A stretch of DNA of 64,000 nt from Marsupella aquatica (GCA_973895155.1 OZ316891.1:15376001-15440000), one strand, 5' to 3'; counted from the stretch's first letter, positions 11,862 to 22,240 are shown. The notes: generated by a model not told the origin, from the sequence alone. Numbers and translations are program-made.

Positions 11862-12007
11862 CTGCTCCACTTAGACACCTGTAAATGAACAATTTGATTC
11901 TCATATTATGCAATTGCAAACAACCACGTGACCGGGCACGTCACTCCCAAAAGTTCAATTTCAATCAATTTATAAATAATAATTGATAATAAACAATAAA
12001 CGTTTAC

Positions 12008-12909
12008 TTATTGGACTTATCCCGAGCTTCTATAGCACGGTCTTTCTTGGCAGATAAGTATTTCATAAATTCGTCAAACTTTTCTAAATGGTCTTTATTC
12101 CCCTGATTACGAATGATCACGTTTCTCCTCCAAAGATTCGTCTTATCAATATAATCTTTCTCAAGATTTTCTTGAGAGAACGTTGGAATCCCATATCCAC
12201 TAAGGAGCTCACGGAATGTCAACTTGTCAATTGACATGTCGCATAGATATGGATATAGTTTCTTTCTAAAAAATAGGTCATCATCGAGCCCAGAATATGC
12301 ATCGGGATAGAGCGATGAATAGAAGTCATTAAGGCTCGTCTTATATGCAGCGTCATCGATAAGAATGACATTCTCGATGTTGTAATCTTTAATATCGGCG
12401 GCAATGTCCGAGAGACATTTGACAAATAAAGGGATGTCATTATTATTCTTCCCAATAAGTCGAGTTGATTCTTGTCCCCATATAAATTTAATACGTTTCA
12501 AAACTTCGGGTCGAAGTATCAACCTTACACAAGATAGAATATTTTGTTTGAACATGCACGACCAGATCGCAATGTCGTATAGATCTGCCACCTTCTCAAG
12601 AAATTCCATTAAATGAGGCCTTGGATAGATAACCTTGTGCATCTGTCTCACACCCCTTGATCGAATGGGCATCCCAGGTCTGATCTTCTCTGACCAGATA
12701 AGTACCCGATTCAGATCAAAAATTACAAGTCTCTTCTGAACCGGTGACTTCTTTGCCGATGGATTAGGCGCCATCTGTACCTGTGATTTTTGTGCCGCAG
12801 GGTTTGGAGAACGTACTAGAACGGTCTGTTTGTTTCCCGCCTCCGGACGATCACCGGACTTCCGGACTGGTGCCTTCGATACTCGATCAGGGGGTTTCGG
12901 GATAGGCTT
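12008..12909 (-). CDS. NIF/FCP1-like HAD domain 1
   Basis: Exon after TTTTACAG, opening with a basic Pro/Lys linker (about 45 residues), then LVIFDLNRVLIW, the HAD motif I position. Canonical FCP1/SCP phosphatases have DxDx[TV]; here the second Asp is Asn, so acid-base catalysis is probably lost. Next come YPRPHLMEFLEKVADLYDIA and IWSC, the typical NIF motif around the second conserved position, then VILIDDAAYK, the DD pair that holds Mg. The family dephosphorylates Ser of the RNA polymerase II tail. A fully open frame of 300 codons ends either at TAA 12004 or at the donor AA|GTAAAC, which allows in-phase joining to domain 2. Confidence 0.65.
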
Positions 12910-12942
12910 CTGTAAAACATTAAGAAATGAAAATAAGTTTAT

Positions 12943-12961
12943 AACGCGAACGGTCGTGTGA
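12943..12961. repeat. CGCG palindrome inside an intron
   Basis: AACGCG-AACGGT-CGTGTGA within the 86-base intron (12910-12995) between the protease and HAD domain 1. Confidence 0.65.
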
Positions 12962-12995
12962 CTACAAAGAGAGACACTGAAATGAAGTGTATTAC

Positions 12996-13784
12996 CTGTA
13001 CAAGATGGTCGTTCAGTGCTAGAATTCCACCGGAAATGCCAATCATAGCAGCACGGATCCCGGTAACTAGGTTACTTGCGGACGTCGGCTTGCGGAAGTC
13101 CATGTCAAATAACGACAAGACTATCTCCCTACGGAATTTCTCAATTTGATCCGTGGAAAAATTAATTCCGTTTCCTTGACACAAGCACTTGGCGTATCTC
13201 AAGATAAACACACCACAACTGTGGCCATCACTCTGGTGAGGAATATCATTCCGATATATCTGTTCCCAACCTGAGAGATCCAAGTTGACACCAGTTCTCC
13301 AGCCAATTTCGTCGGCGTAGTACTTCCCAACAATATCTAGCACCCCAGGATTCTGTCGATTATGAACTAGAGAATCTAGGTACTCCAGCCGTTTCTTCTT
13401 CGGATACAAGACTACCAATGACCAATGTTCTTTCACAGCATTGTGTACTGGAAAGACCAGTTTGTCGTATTCACTGATTTTTAGCAGAAACTCCTTTGTC
13501 CAAGCTGCCCTCTCCTCGTCAAAAATGGTAGGATCCATGGAGAGAAGCTCAAAATGGTGTGTTTGGAAGAATTTGACAAGGTCTGACTTTCCAACTCTAT
13601 CGAGAATCAGTTCGAGAAAACTCAAATAAGCGTTAATTATATCATCGGTGAGCAACTCGCGCGGTCTCAAACACATCATATGTTTCCTCTTTATCGAGTG
13701 TTGTAAGAACTTGGTCAATAGCTCTTCCATATCCTTAGAAGGATCAAGGCATTGATCTATTCGACTAGCCAAATTTTCAAAAAA
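12996..13784 (-). CDS. Ulp1/C48 SUMO-protease-like domain
   Basis: 263 codons after the acceptor TTTTTTGCAG. The C48 catalytic residues are present in order and with normal spacing: EHWSLVVLYP (His), LEYLDSL (Asp), then IPHQSDGHSCGVF (Gln and nucleophile Cys). Upstream RPRELLTDDIINAYL fits the substrate-binding start of the fold, where W-L-x-D-x-x-I usually occurs. The exon is open throughout, so this is the best-preserved part of the giant gene. Ulp1-type proteases cleave SUMO isopeptides and relatives mature viral polyproteins; several plant transposon families also carry them. Here it may process the long product or act on host SUMO. It ends at CAG|GTAATA, and the short intron holds one CGCG palindrome. 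Confidence 0.8.
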
Positions 13785-13918
13785 CTGCAAAAAACAGAGA
13801 TTTCAATACGCCTTCAAATAACGTACTGAGGTTGTAGCCTAAGGGTTGTAGCCTCAGAAAACAAAAACAATAACAGATCAATAATAAAATAATGACGTCT
13901 ATAATAGAAACTTTAAGC

Positions 13919-15990
13919 TTATAGCTTGCGAATGACCTTTGGATTGGGTGGATCCGGCCTTTTTGCAGCTGATCTCTTGGGTGCCTCAATCGCAACAACA
14001 TCCTTCAGCCCTCCTCGAGACCGCAGTGATCGCTCCACCGGACCAGTTTGCGAAGGTTGGAGCGATGAGGCGGGAAGACCTTCAAATGGTTGTGGCATTT
14101 GATTCAAATATTCCACAATCTGGGAATCCGATTCCAAAATATCCGGTGCCACAATTTCTACGTGAGTCACCTCTGCAATATATCGAGGTCGAGACCACGA
14201 ACCCGGTCGCGTCAAGTCAGCTGTTAGTCTCTTAACGACTTGAGCCGAGTCTGGTGCCAAAAACGTTCCCAGGTCTGGCACTCGATTCTCGGAAAAGCGC
14301 ACATTATTGATGATTGTCTCCATTCTGGATGCAGTGGCAGTCTTCTCCTCGGTAATCAAAAGCTTCCAATATTGCAAAGCAAGGACTGCCTAGACTCGAA
14401 GCTACTCCGGTGAATATTTATTCCAATCATCCAATGAGACTGTACTTAAGGGTGGATCGTTAAATTCAAACTCCGGGCGAAGAAAATAGTCTAATATTTT
14501 CTTCTTAATTGCAACTGAGGGTGAAGAAGGCTTCTTCAAATTTAGCCTTATTTTCGGTAGACGTTGTGCCTCAGGAATAAGCGAAAGATCCTTGGCCCTC
14601 TCGGCCTCCTTCCTCGCTGCCTCCAGTCTTGCGGCTTCTTCTCTCTCCAGTCTTGCGGAATCGACCTTTTCTGCCTCCAACTTCTCCGCCTCCACCCTCT
14701 CTGGTCTTGCGGTCTCGTCCGCCATCCTCTCGGCCAGCAGCCTCTCAGCCGCCACACTCTCCGCCTTGGCCCTATTTTCCTCTGTCACTAAAAGGACTCT
14801 CGCAGCCTCCGCGTTCTCGGCCTTCGCTTTCTCCGCCTGGGCTTTCTCAGCCTCCGCTTTCTCAGCCTGGGCTTTCTCAGCCTCCGCTTTCTCCGCCTGG
14901 GCTTTCTCGGCATCCGCTTTCTTCGCCTGGGCTTTCTCGGCATCCGCTTTCTCCGCCTGGGCTTTCTCAGCCTGGGCATTCTCAGCCTCGGCTTTCTCCT
15001 TCTTCTTCGCGGCAGTTGCTTTTCTAGCTGTTGCCTTTTTCTTCTTAACCTCCTTCTTTTGAAGCTCCTCTTGTCGGGCCGCATCCTGCCGGGCCGCCTC
15101 CTCCAGCCTGGCCGCCTCCTACCGGGCCGCCTCCTCTCTGGCCTCCTCCTGCCGGGCCGCCTCCTCTCTAGCCTCCTCCTGCCGGGCCGCCTCCTCTCTG
15201 GCCTCCTCCTGCCGGGCCGCATCCTCTCGGTCCACCTCATGTCGAGGCTCCTGTGTGGCCTCTTCATCAAAGTCCTCAGCGTCCTCGGAACCCTCCATCT
15301 CCTCGTCCTCTTCATCAGCGTTCTCAATGTCCTTCATCTCCTCTCCGTCACTCTCTTCATCTCCTCTATTGTCGGAATTTCCGACGTTGTTCTGCGTATC
15401 GGTCATCCACTCTGGATCTTGGTCATTGACATCCCCATCCGCGTCACCTTCCACGTCATCTTCCCCCTCACCATCCGCATCACCATTGCTCCCTGCATCC
15501 TCAACATTGAAGCCGCAGTCGACTTGATCTGAATAAAATCAGATCATTTGATAAGAATGACTCACGCGCATATTCGCGTGAAAAGAAATGTTATGAATGT
15601 CCACGCGCATGTTCGCGTGACGCAATAAAAAGTAAGAGGTTTCAAAAGTAACTTACCTTGGATTGGCCCACTAGGGTACTCCGTTGGTCGAATGTACAAT
15701 CGATCGGAATCTTCAGAGAGTGCATACTCTTGCAATAATTGATTACAAATATTATCAGGGATATGTTGTTCGTGGAGGACATCCAAAACATCAGCCCTGA
15801 GAGCAGTTACGGATGGACGGTACTTCATTAATTTATCTATACATTTTTCTATACTAGCCCGTACTGGGTCAATCAATGACAGCATTGTATCAATTGTCGT
15901 CGTGGTGTGTTGCAAGAAACAAGACAACTCCCTATGCGTTGCCACAGGGTAGTAATATTTTACATTGGATCCAGCATCCCGTAAAAAAAG
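13919..15990 (-). pseudogene. Exons for methyltransferase tail, acidic and charged-repeat region
   Basis: Exon 15990-15657 follows TAATTTCAG and continues the SAM domain (LFLRDAGSNVKYYYPV), then a helical stretch. It ends CAAG|GTAAGT. Exon 15528 begins an Asp/Glu-rich stretch, then 10-residue EEAARQEEAR repeats, a Lys-rich patch, and EKAQAEKADA-type repeats predicted to form long helices or coiled coil. The region ends in a basic Pro-rich tail. Stops TAG at 15119, 14402 and 14390 interrupt it, each one change from CAG (Gln), matching the surrounding repeat. The frame continues to TAA at 13919 if unspliced, or splices at 13936 into the protease exon. Repeat purity suggests slippage-prone DNA. 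Confidence 0.55.
15562..15620. repeat. Two CGCG palindromes inside an intron
   Basis: TCACGCGCATATTCGCGTGA at 15562-15581 is a perfect 7-base-arm palindrome, and CCACGCGCATGTTCGCGTGA follows at 15601-15620. Both are in the 128-base intron (15529-15656) of the giant gene. Confidence 0.8.
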
Positions 15991-16078
15991 CTGAAATTAG
16001 TTCACAATATTAATTGAGAATATAATAATCTAAATAATCTTAAAATCGAAACCCCAAAATATAAATCTCAAAACTTAC

Positions 16079-19045
16079 CATTAAGCACTGGATCAAGTTC
16101 GTTCCCTCACCGAAGCATATAGCCCATTCCCCACATTGGATGAATTGACTAACAATACTTTCAAAGAATGGAAGTATCTTTTCTGGGGAAGGTGTCGTGA
16201 ACTCGCCGCTCTCTTCAAAATTGGCTATCTTCTCAATCTGATATTTGGAGACCAATTGGAACTCGAGGGCTTGTGGATCGCCCATTGTGCTGAAGGCCAA
16301 GCTGTGAAAAGCGTAAGTTACAATAAGCTTCTTCTCCTTCGGCCGCTTCTGAATATAATGGCTATCGACAGCAACGTAGTGTGTGTACTTCCCTAATTCC
16401 CGTTTGATTAAGTAAGACTCAACGGGAGAGGCTACAATAATAACCACATGGTGTGGTTTTGCCCCTATCTCGCTAGTAGCACGAAATAACCCCTCATAGA
16501 ATGAGCAATTTGGCGGACGCAAATCTCCCATTGATGAGGGATCAAAATAAATCAAGCTCGCAAGGTTCTTGTCTTCACGTATGATACAGTCTGCAAACCC
16601 AGCATTTTGTATATCCTGCAGGGATCGCAATTTCAACCTCTCACCGACCGGCTGCACTAGTTGGTTTCCTTGACTATCAACTGATTTCTGTATTCCTTCG
16701 ACCAACCTGTAGAATATAGGGTCGATCTCCTTCAACAAATTATCATTACTAATATTTACATTTAACACTAGTACATATTAAGCTGATTTTCGATGCTCAA
16801 TTTTTGCGAACAATCGGCGTCCGATTCTTTTAGCATCGGAAATTCCGATTATCAAAAAATGGCAATATGCCATACTCTCGGCTTTGAATATCTTCATTTC
16901 CGATATAATTGACAACGGAACCTTTCCGATGCGTTAAAAAACGGATCATATCTGTTAGAAAACACATCGGATCCCTCAACAAAAACTTTGATTGATATGT
17001 CCGATGTTTTTTGTAACGAAAATGATGTGCGTTACAATATTGATCGGAAACTTTCCGTAGTTAATAATAACGGATATTATATCCGATTGTGCTAACATGG
17101 CAAAGTCCGATGTTAGGAGAATGGGAAAGTCCGATGCTAGAAGAATGGGAAAGTCCGATGCTGGAAGAATGGGAAAGTCCGATGCTGGGAGTATGGGAAA
17201 GTCCGATGCTAGAAGAATGGGAAAGTCCGATGCTGGGAGTATGGGAAAGTCTGGTTATGACAAAAAGAAATTTTTTGATTGTGTTAGAATGAAAAGTTTT
17301 GATGTGTTAGATGGGGTATGTGGTTGCACCGATATACTCTTCCCAAAAGATGCAATCATTCTTGCATGCATGAATAACTTCATACTTGAGGCAAATGGAC
17401 TTGAGTGTTGTTTTTGCCTCATTCCAAGACCCAACATATTGTTCCCTTACGGAAATATGTGCTCTACATGCCAAGTCCAAAATACATCATCTAGAAGGAG
17501 GTTGCTTGTCCCATGTAGTCTTTGTTGCAAGTCCAACAACAACATAGTTGATAAAAGATGAGACAATCAGGAGCCATTGACGCTGAGGCTTTGGAAGGAC
17601 CAAAATATCATCCATAACTAATAAGCCATAATTATCCCATATCAAATCTAATGAAGGAGGGCTTTACTATCGATGAATGACCCCTGCCAGATTTCTATTG
17701 GTTTCTCCTAGGGGAATGTAATAGGGTAACTAGAATAGGTCACTTGATGCAAAGATCTAATCTCATGATAGAGAAAAATGGATCAAGAATGGGTCCAAAT
17801 TATGGGTCTTAGTAAACTCACAAGTGTATAAAATCCCCAAACACTCTAAGTCAAACAACAAAAGTGCTAAGCTTGCATGTACAATGTAAGGAATAAGAAC
17901 CACAAAGTTAAGCTCATGTTGGAGGAATAGCAATTGGGATGGGTGACCAATTAGTTGAGAAAATTTGAAGAGTTCACATGTCAAGGGAGATGGGCACCTA
18001 GCTCATAGTTCCAAATGAAAGTAGAAACCCAATTAAAGGAAGAGATGGGTGACCTGAGCATGTCGCGTCCGCTGAAATGCATATCCCATTTTGATTGCTT
18101 CGGACTTTCCCATTCTCCTAGCATCGGACTTTCCCATTCTCCTAGCATCGGACTTTCCCATTCTCTCACCATCGAACTTTCCCATTCTCCTAGCATCGGA
18201 CTTTCCCATTCTCCCACCATCGGACTTTCCCATTCTCCCACCATCGGACTTTCCCATTCTCCCACCATCGGACTTTCCGATAGAAGTCCGATTGTCGATA
18301 TCCGATACTATTAAAATGGCATGTTGCGATGCTAGTAGTATTGGATATATGGTTTTTCAAATTTTATTTTACAAAGGTGTCCGATGTGGAGAGAATCAAA
18401 AAAAGGAGGTAAAATGTACTAGTGTAAGCACTTCTTCAGATAACCACTCAACGCATCTCTCAACTGATTCAGGACCATCTTGTCGAGCTTAAAGCAATCA
18501 ATCATTCCTTTGACCCGCAATTTCCGCGCTGAATCTGTCAGACTTTTCAGCTCCATCCAGGTGGATGTTTCCCCATTGAGTTTACTCAATAATAAAATCT
18601 CAAACTCAACTTTCGTCTTCTTCTTTATACAGAATTGCTCCAAACTCATGCTGGTCGTTGACAACACTGGAGCCTCAGAGGACTTCCTCGCCTTCCCAGA
18701 TTTCACTTTGATGCTTCAGTTTTTGAGTATAGACAATCTTCCGCTCAACATATATTCCGCTGCCTTTCGAAGAACCGAGTCTGAGCACCCTTGACAAGAA
18801 CGGAACGTCTTCTTCAGAAGATGATAAGCACACGGATTATCCACAATTTTGACGGCGTCCCTCTGTAAAATTCCGTTGTAAATTACAAGCTCTCCTGTCC
18901 TTGATAGTTCGTAGACCTCCATCCACTTCTTGAATGTTTCGTCCTCCATTGTAAAGAGAAACGGAGCCAATTCTCCAAATTTCATCATTTCGTTCTTCCC
19001 CATTTGAGCCCATGGGCAAACAAAACTCGTAGCTCTCATAAATAC
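16079..19045 (-). pseudogene. Exon for linker and methyltransferase-like domain, split by a CACTA element
   Basis: The two parts, 19045-18425 and 16762-16079, form one exon. Removing 16763-18424 (the CACTA element plus one TAA copy) makes the reading run straight through ...YLKKCLNVNISND.... After the join, motifs appear in beta-class N4/N6 methyltransferase order: LASLIYFDPSS (motif IV, DPP[YW] position, degenerate), HHVVIIVASP, then about 115 residues later PEKILPFFESIV and GEWAICFGEGTNLIQCL (SAM-binding motif I, normally DxFxGxGT). The degenerate DPSS suggests low or no catalysis today. TGA at 18716 adds a further break. The SAM domain continues into the next exon. Confidence 0.5.
16766..18424. 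mobile_element. Non-autonomous CACTA (En/Spm) element
   Basis: The ends are CACTAGTACATATTA and, inverted, CACTAGTACATTTTA, with one mismatch in 15. The 3-base target duplicate TAA lies outside both ends (16763-16765 and 18425-18427). Subterminal arrays of a 24-bp unit with core GGGAAAGTCCGATG sit at 17097-17250 and, inverted, at about 18105-18275, with scattered TCCGAT motifs further out. This is the classic CACTA layout, in which such repeats bind the transposase. At 1,659 bp with no coding sequence it depends on a helper. ORFs reading through the arrays are by-products. It lies in an exon of the giant gene. Confidence 0.93.
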
Positions 19046-19079
19046 CTGAAAAACAATGGAAACATGACAATTCTAAGCT

Positions 19080-19099
19080 TGACGCGACCAGTCGCGTGA
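19080..19099. repeat. CGCG palindrome inside an intron
   Basis: TGACGCGACCAGTCGCGTGA in the 99-base intron (19046-19144) of the giant gene. Confidence 0.8.
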
Positions 19100-19144
19100 T
19101 AAAAGTTTACACGAAAATGTGATCGAAGAGGGTTATTTATATAC

Positions 19145-20383
19145 CTTCCAATTTGGATGACGATAATGTGATCCAGGCCGCCCAAATGAGTTCCAGATAT
19201 TACGATACTGTCGTACAATGGTGAGAAACTGTCCTTCTTCCATTGATGTTTGATGACAGTGGTTCAGAGCTTTCCATAATCCCATCAAATGAACATTATT
19301 GTCGTTGTTGAGCGTTGCCCAAAACATTACAGCTTCTACAGTACCGCAAGCGTCTCATACAACTTGGCTGACTTTGTCGTCCTCTCTCAGCAATTTGTAC
19401 GCCATTATTGTGTGCTGGCCTCCGAGTATCCAGAAATGACTGGTCATAATGTCCTCCTCCTTTGGCGATGAATCGTAGGGCGTCCCATTGTAGGCGGGAT
19501 CTCTGTCGGCCTCCGACTGAACCCACTTCACAGGGACTAAAAAGCAGCATCGCTTCTCGAACTTTATAGCCGAATGAGAGAGGAGTGAATTCTTTAGCCT
19601 ATCTGTGTAATCATGATTCCACTCTCGGCACTTGATGTGGTCCGGTGCAAGATGACAACGTGATGTCTCAACAAAAAATGACTTGCTGTTAAATATATTC
19701 ACAACACTATATTCTTTGAGGAAAGAATCGAACAGAGCCCCGACATTCGCTGAGGTAATTACTTTCGGAAGATTCTCCGCCGAGTATACTTCAACCTTGC
19801 TAACTGGCGGGGCCTTTCCCAAGCGAAATCCCTGGTTGAAAGGAACTCTCTGGAACTCAAGTACGTCAATAATATATTGACAAATCAAATCTCCCGTTGA
19901 TGCCTCTGGATCGGAAGGATATCCCACACTAGTAACCTTTTCCAAGGCGTGCCTTGCACCTAGAAGATAATCGATTCTAGGCTGATTGAAGGTTACATAT
20001 TGCGTTCGATCCAAACAAATACTTATTTTGTCTTCCTGCTGGTCGTCGCTGACTAGCAGAACCAATCCCTCTGTACACTCTTTAACTTTCATGTTCTTCT
20101 CAAAGAAACACCCGAGAATTTTTGATCTCTCCAAAACTGTAGCTTTATCATTTCTTGCCACCACAAGACGGACAACCCCATTGCGAACGACTATTCCAAA
20201 ATCGGATATCTCAGTCGATTCAAAGAGATGGATACTCTTTGTCTCCGTTGTTCTCTCTCTGATTGACTTTCCTCGATATGCAAGTATGGATGTCTCCGTG
20301 GGAGTCATTTTTGTCTTGGTTTTCTTTCAAGAAGCAGCTTTAGACGAGTCTCTTTTCCGCTTTGAGGTTCCGGTAGGATCCAT
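19145..20383 (-). CDS. Exon encoding the ParB-like domain (broken)
   Basis: First exon of the giant gene. The ATG at 20383 is followed by a basic KRKRDSSKAA stretch, then TGA at 20327; a second in-frame ATG lies at 20308. At roughly residues 220-350 the text reads LAPDHIKCREWNHDYTDRL, then KNSLLSH, and about 55 residues later FWILGGQHTIMAYKLL. This follows the ParB/sulfiredoxin-like pattern, in which residues to avoid or prefer are followed by a GG-Q-H or DG-H-R loop; here the loop is GGQHT rather than GxHR. TGA at 19355 lies just after it. In bacteria and phages ParB-like domains occur alone or fused to DNA methyltransferases, which fits the next domain here. The function in a plant element is unknown. 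Confidence 0.55.
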
Positions 20384-20433
20384 TATGAAACAGACAAAAT
20401 ATTGAAAGTTAAACGTTTATTATAAAATACTAA

Positions 20434-20452
20434 CACGCGTTTGGTTGCGTCG
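20434..20452. promoter_or_regulatory. CGCG palindrome about 50 bases before the giant gene ATG
   Basis: Degenerate copy, ACGCG-TTTGGT-TGCGT, between the end of F-box-like gene 1 (20460) and the ATG at 20383. A regulatory role is inferred only from its position, which repeats before two F-box-like genes. Confidence 0.45.
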
Positions 20453-20459
20453 TGCCGAA

Positions 20460-20990
20460 TTACATTTTAGGAACATTTATCCTGACCCAATCTTCTCGCT
20501 CATCTTCATCTAACCAAAACCAAAGGTTCCTAAACGTGTCAAGTTCAGATCCTTCAAATCCACCCAGAATATCCAGCGGCGGGAGAGTTCTGATGGATTC
20601 TGTAAATCTTAATGCTACACTCCGTGAAGTCAAATGCCTTCGAAGCGATTCATATCCTGGTCTATCAGTGAAGTCGTAAGCTACCAAGGTGACTGTCGCC
20701 CAAGTACCACTATAAGTAACTATGTGGCACCACTTCTTACTGACTGTTCGAATGGCGATCAAGTCCATGACCCGATTTTTAATCGCAGTATCCGACAAAT
20801 TCCCAAGACAGTGGAAAAACTCTTTGACTAATGGCCAAATATATTTCTCGACAATATCGTCCGGAAGACCGGGTATCAGGTCTTCAGCTTGACTCCATAT
20901 CATGTTTCGGTTCATAACCTTTGCACGTGCAATGCGCTCCATCATCATTTGACGATGAGATTTTCGATTCATGTCAAAGGACTGCAGCAT
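20460..20990 (-). CDS. F-box-like protein 1
   Basis: 176 codons, uninterrupted, ATG at 20990 (a second ATG at 20972 is also possible). At residues 35-85 it has LIPGLPDDIVEKYIWPLV, then RTVSKKWCHIV and TWATV, the spacing of an F-box (LPxxxxxxIxxxL ... VCKxWxxLxxxxxLW). F-box proteins link substrates to SKP1-CUL1 ubiquitin ligases; whether this one binds SKP1 is not known. It shares the unusual IWP signature with two neighbours, so the three are tandem paralogues. It ends 77 bases before the giant gene's first ATG on the same strand. No repeat domain is visible in the C-terminal half. Confidence 0.6.
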   Translation of the reverse strand: MLQSFDMNRKSHRQMMMERIARAKVMNRNMIWSQAEDLIPGLPDDIVEKYIWPLVKEFFHCLGNLSDTAIKNRVMDLIAIRTVSKKWCHIVTYSGTWATVTLVAYDFTDRPGYESLRRHLTSRSVALRFTESIRTLPPLDILGGFEGSELDTFRNLWFWLDEDEREDWVRINVPKM

Positions 20991-21024
20991 AATATGGAAA
21001 ATATTAAGAACAAGAACCTATCCA

Positions 21025-21591
21025 TTAAGAACTGGGACCACCGAAATTCTGAGAAAATCTACCAAACCTTTCGATTAGGACATCTCGTTCTTCCTCATCT
21101 AAATTGTTATATTTGTTCGTAAACAATGCGATTTCGTCAGAAGTAGTAGTCCCAAGAACAGATATTTCTGGAAGGATAGAAATATCCTGTCAAATAACTC
21201 GACAGACTGAGTCAAACTCCAACTCCTCAGTTTCGGGTATGTCGTAAAGAGCATCATTTGCGACATCGACTATCCGGTTTGCTTGTTTGAGGATAGCCCA
21301 TAACCTTGTATTTGTAACTAAAAAGTTCCACTTCTTGCTACAAGCTCCAAGCCGAATAAGGTCTCGGACCCTATCGATAACCAAATCGTTATCGAGGTGT
21401 CGATATCCACGCAATCTTTCAATTGAAATAAAGTGTTCGTAGAGTATTGGCCAAATGTTTGAAATGACCAAAACATCTGGTATTCCTCCAATGAGACTAG
21501 AGGAGGTTTCATCCAGCGTATCCCATATTGTTTTCTGTTTCTTTTCATGAGATGAAAGGAAATCTCGAGCCTCATTCAAAAGTTGGTTCAT
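21025..21591 (-). pseudogene. F-box-like protein 2 with one in-frame TGA
   Basis: 188 codons from the ATG at 21591 to TAA at 21025, with one TGA at 21190 that a single C-to-T change from CGA explains. The F-box-like core is GGIPDVLVISNIWPILYEHF followed by LGACSKKWNFLV and RLWAIL. The C-terminal part is acidic (NNLDEEERDVLIERF). It starts about 40 bases from a CGCG palindrome and ends 35 bases before the start of F-box-like gene 1. Confidence 0.55.
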
Positions 21592-21631
21592 CTTGCTTTT
21601 ATCATATCACAAAACATTGTTAGAAGACATA

Positions 21632-21651
21632 CGACGCGCTTGGTCACGTAA
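21632..21651. promoter_or_regulatory. CGCG palindrome about 40 bases before F-box-like gene 2
   Basis: CGACGCGCTTGGTCACGTAA, a slightly decayed copy. Regulatory function is inferred from position only. Confidence 0.4.
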
Positions 21652-21656
21652 GTTAA

Positions 21657-22208
21657 CTAGAATTCTTTAAAAGCGTAGATGTCACCCTCAAGGTATCCAA
21701 TTTCGTGGCATCTGACTGTAAATTTCCATTTTTCAAGAGGGTGAAGAGCATCGTAAGTCTTCGTGAAGAGTTCCCTAAGATCTCTGGACATTGACCCCAT
21801 GAATTTAATTCTTGGGTATTTCTGGAAGAAACTTTGAACTGTCGATGAGAGAGACTCATTTCCGATCGGTTTAGTAGGATTTCCTGGGAAAGCCAAATCT
21901 AATAAACTCAACTTGATTACACCCAGAAGATAGGTATTCCCAACAAGGTGGCGCCATCTGCGACACACCGAAGATAGTCCTACAAACTCATCCAATTCCT
22001 TTATTGAGAAATTTCCTGCATTAATCGAGGAATTAAAAGTCTCCTGGATCCGAGGCCATATCAATTCCGTGACAATAAAATCTGGAAGTCCTGGTAGTAG
22101 TGTTTCAACAAATACAGAATATCCCGCAAGTAGACCATCTTGGCTTCTGTCCAAAATGTCAAATATTGGGCATAGATATCTGAAGCTCTCCAGACCAGGT
22201 TCGCCCAT
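21657..22208 (-). CDS. F-box-like protein 3
   Basis: 183 codons from the ATG at 22208 to TAG at 21657, open throughout. The core is LLPGLPDFIVTELIWPRI, then LSSVCRRWRHLV and TYLLGVI, the clearest F-box spacing of the three. The remainder is unrecognised. It lies furthest from the giant gene, with a well-kept CGCG palindrome (22241-22260) about 33 bases before its ATG. Confidence 0.62.
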   Translation of the reverse strand: MGEPGLESFRYLCPIFDILDRSQDGLLAGYSVFVETLLPGLPDFIVTELIWPRIQETFNSSINAGNFSIKELDEFVGLSSVCRRWRHLVGNTYLLGVIKLSLLDLAFPGNPTKPIGNESLSSTVQSFFQKYPRIKFMGSMSRDLRELFTKTYDALHPLEKWKFTVRCHEIGYLEGDIYAFKEF

Positions 22209-22240
22209 GACTCTTTTCAGCCAAATGATATATCCCAGAT

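Larger units (their letters stand above)
10356..20383 (-). pseudogene. Giant ParB / MTase / Ulp1 / triple-HAD gene (about 2,520 codons)
   Basis: Exons on the minus strand: 20383-19145, 19045-18425 plus 16762-16079 (one exon split by a CACTA element), 15990-15657, 15528-13937, 13784-12996, 12909-12008, 11861-11177, 11084-10356. Every junction keeps phase and most have clear GT/AG sites (AAG|GTATAT, TTTTTCAG, CAAG|GTAAGT, CAG|GTAATA, TTTCTCTACAG). The weakest are the 13936 donor (AAG|GTCATT), without which the gene would stop at 13919, the 11861 acceptor and the 11176 donor. Six in-frame stops: TGA at 20327, 19355 and 18716, and TAG at 15119, 14402 and 14390; single C-to-T changes from CGA or CAG would explain all. 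Domain order: ParB-like, beta-class DNA methyltransferase-like, acidic and charged repeats, Ulp1 protease, three NIF-type HAD domains. It may be a polyprotein matured by its own protease. I know of no described gene with this order. Confidence 0.65.

Noticed and set aside
14592-15532. Long plus-strand ORFs rich in Ala/Ser/Phe or Leu/Arg
   Set aside because: They are reverse-frame shadows of the charged coiled-coil repeats encoded on the minus strand, where the flanking exons and splice phases fit.
17097-17561. 154-codon ORF of MGKSDA-type repeats, and its counterparts at 17981-18492
   Set aside because: They are translations of the CACTA subterminal 24-bp repeats, which occur inverted at the other end of the same element.
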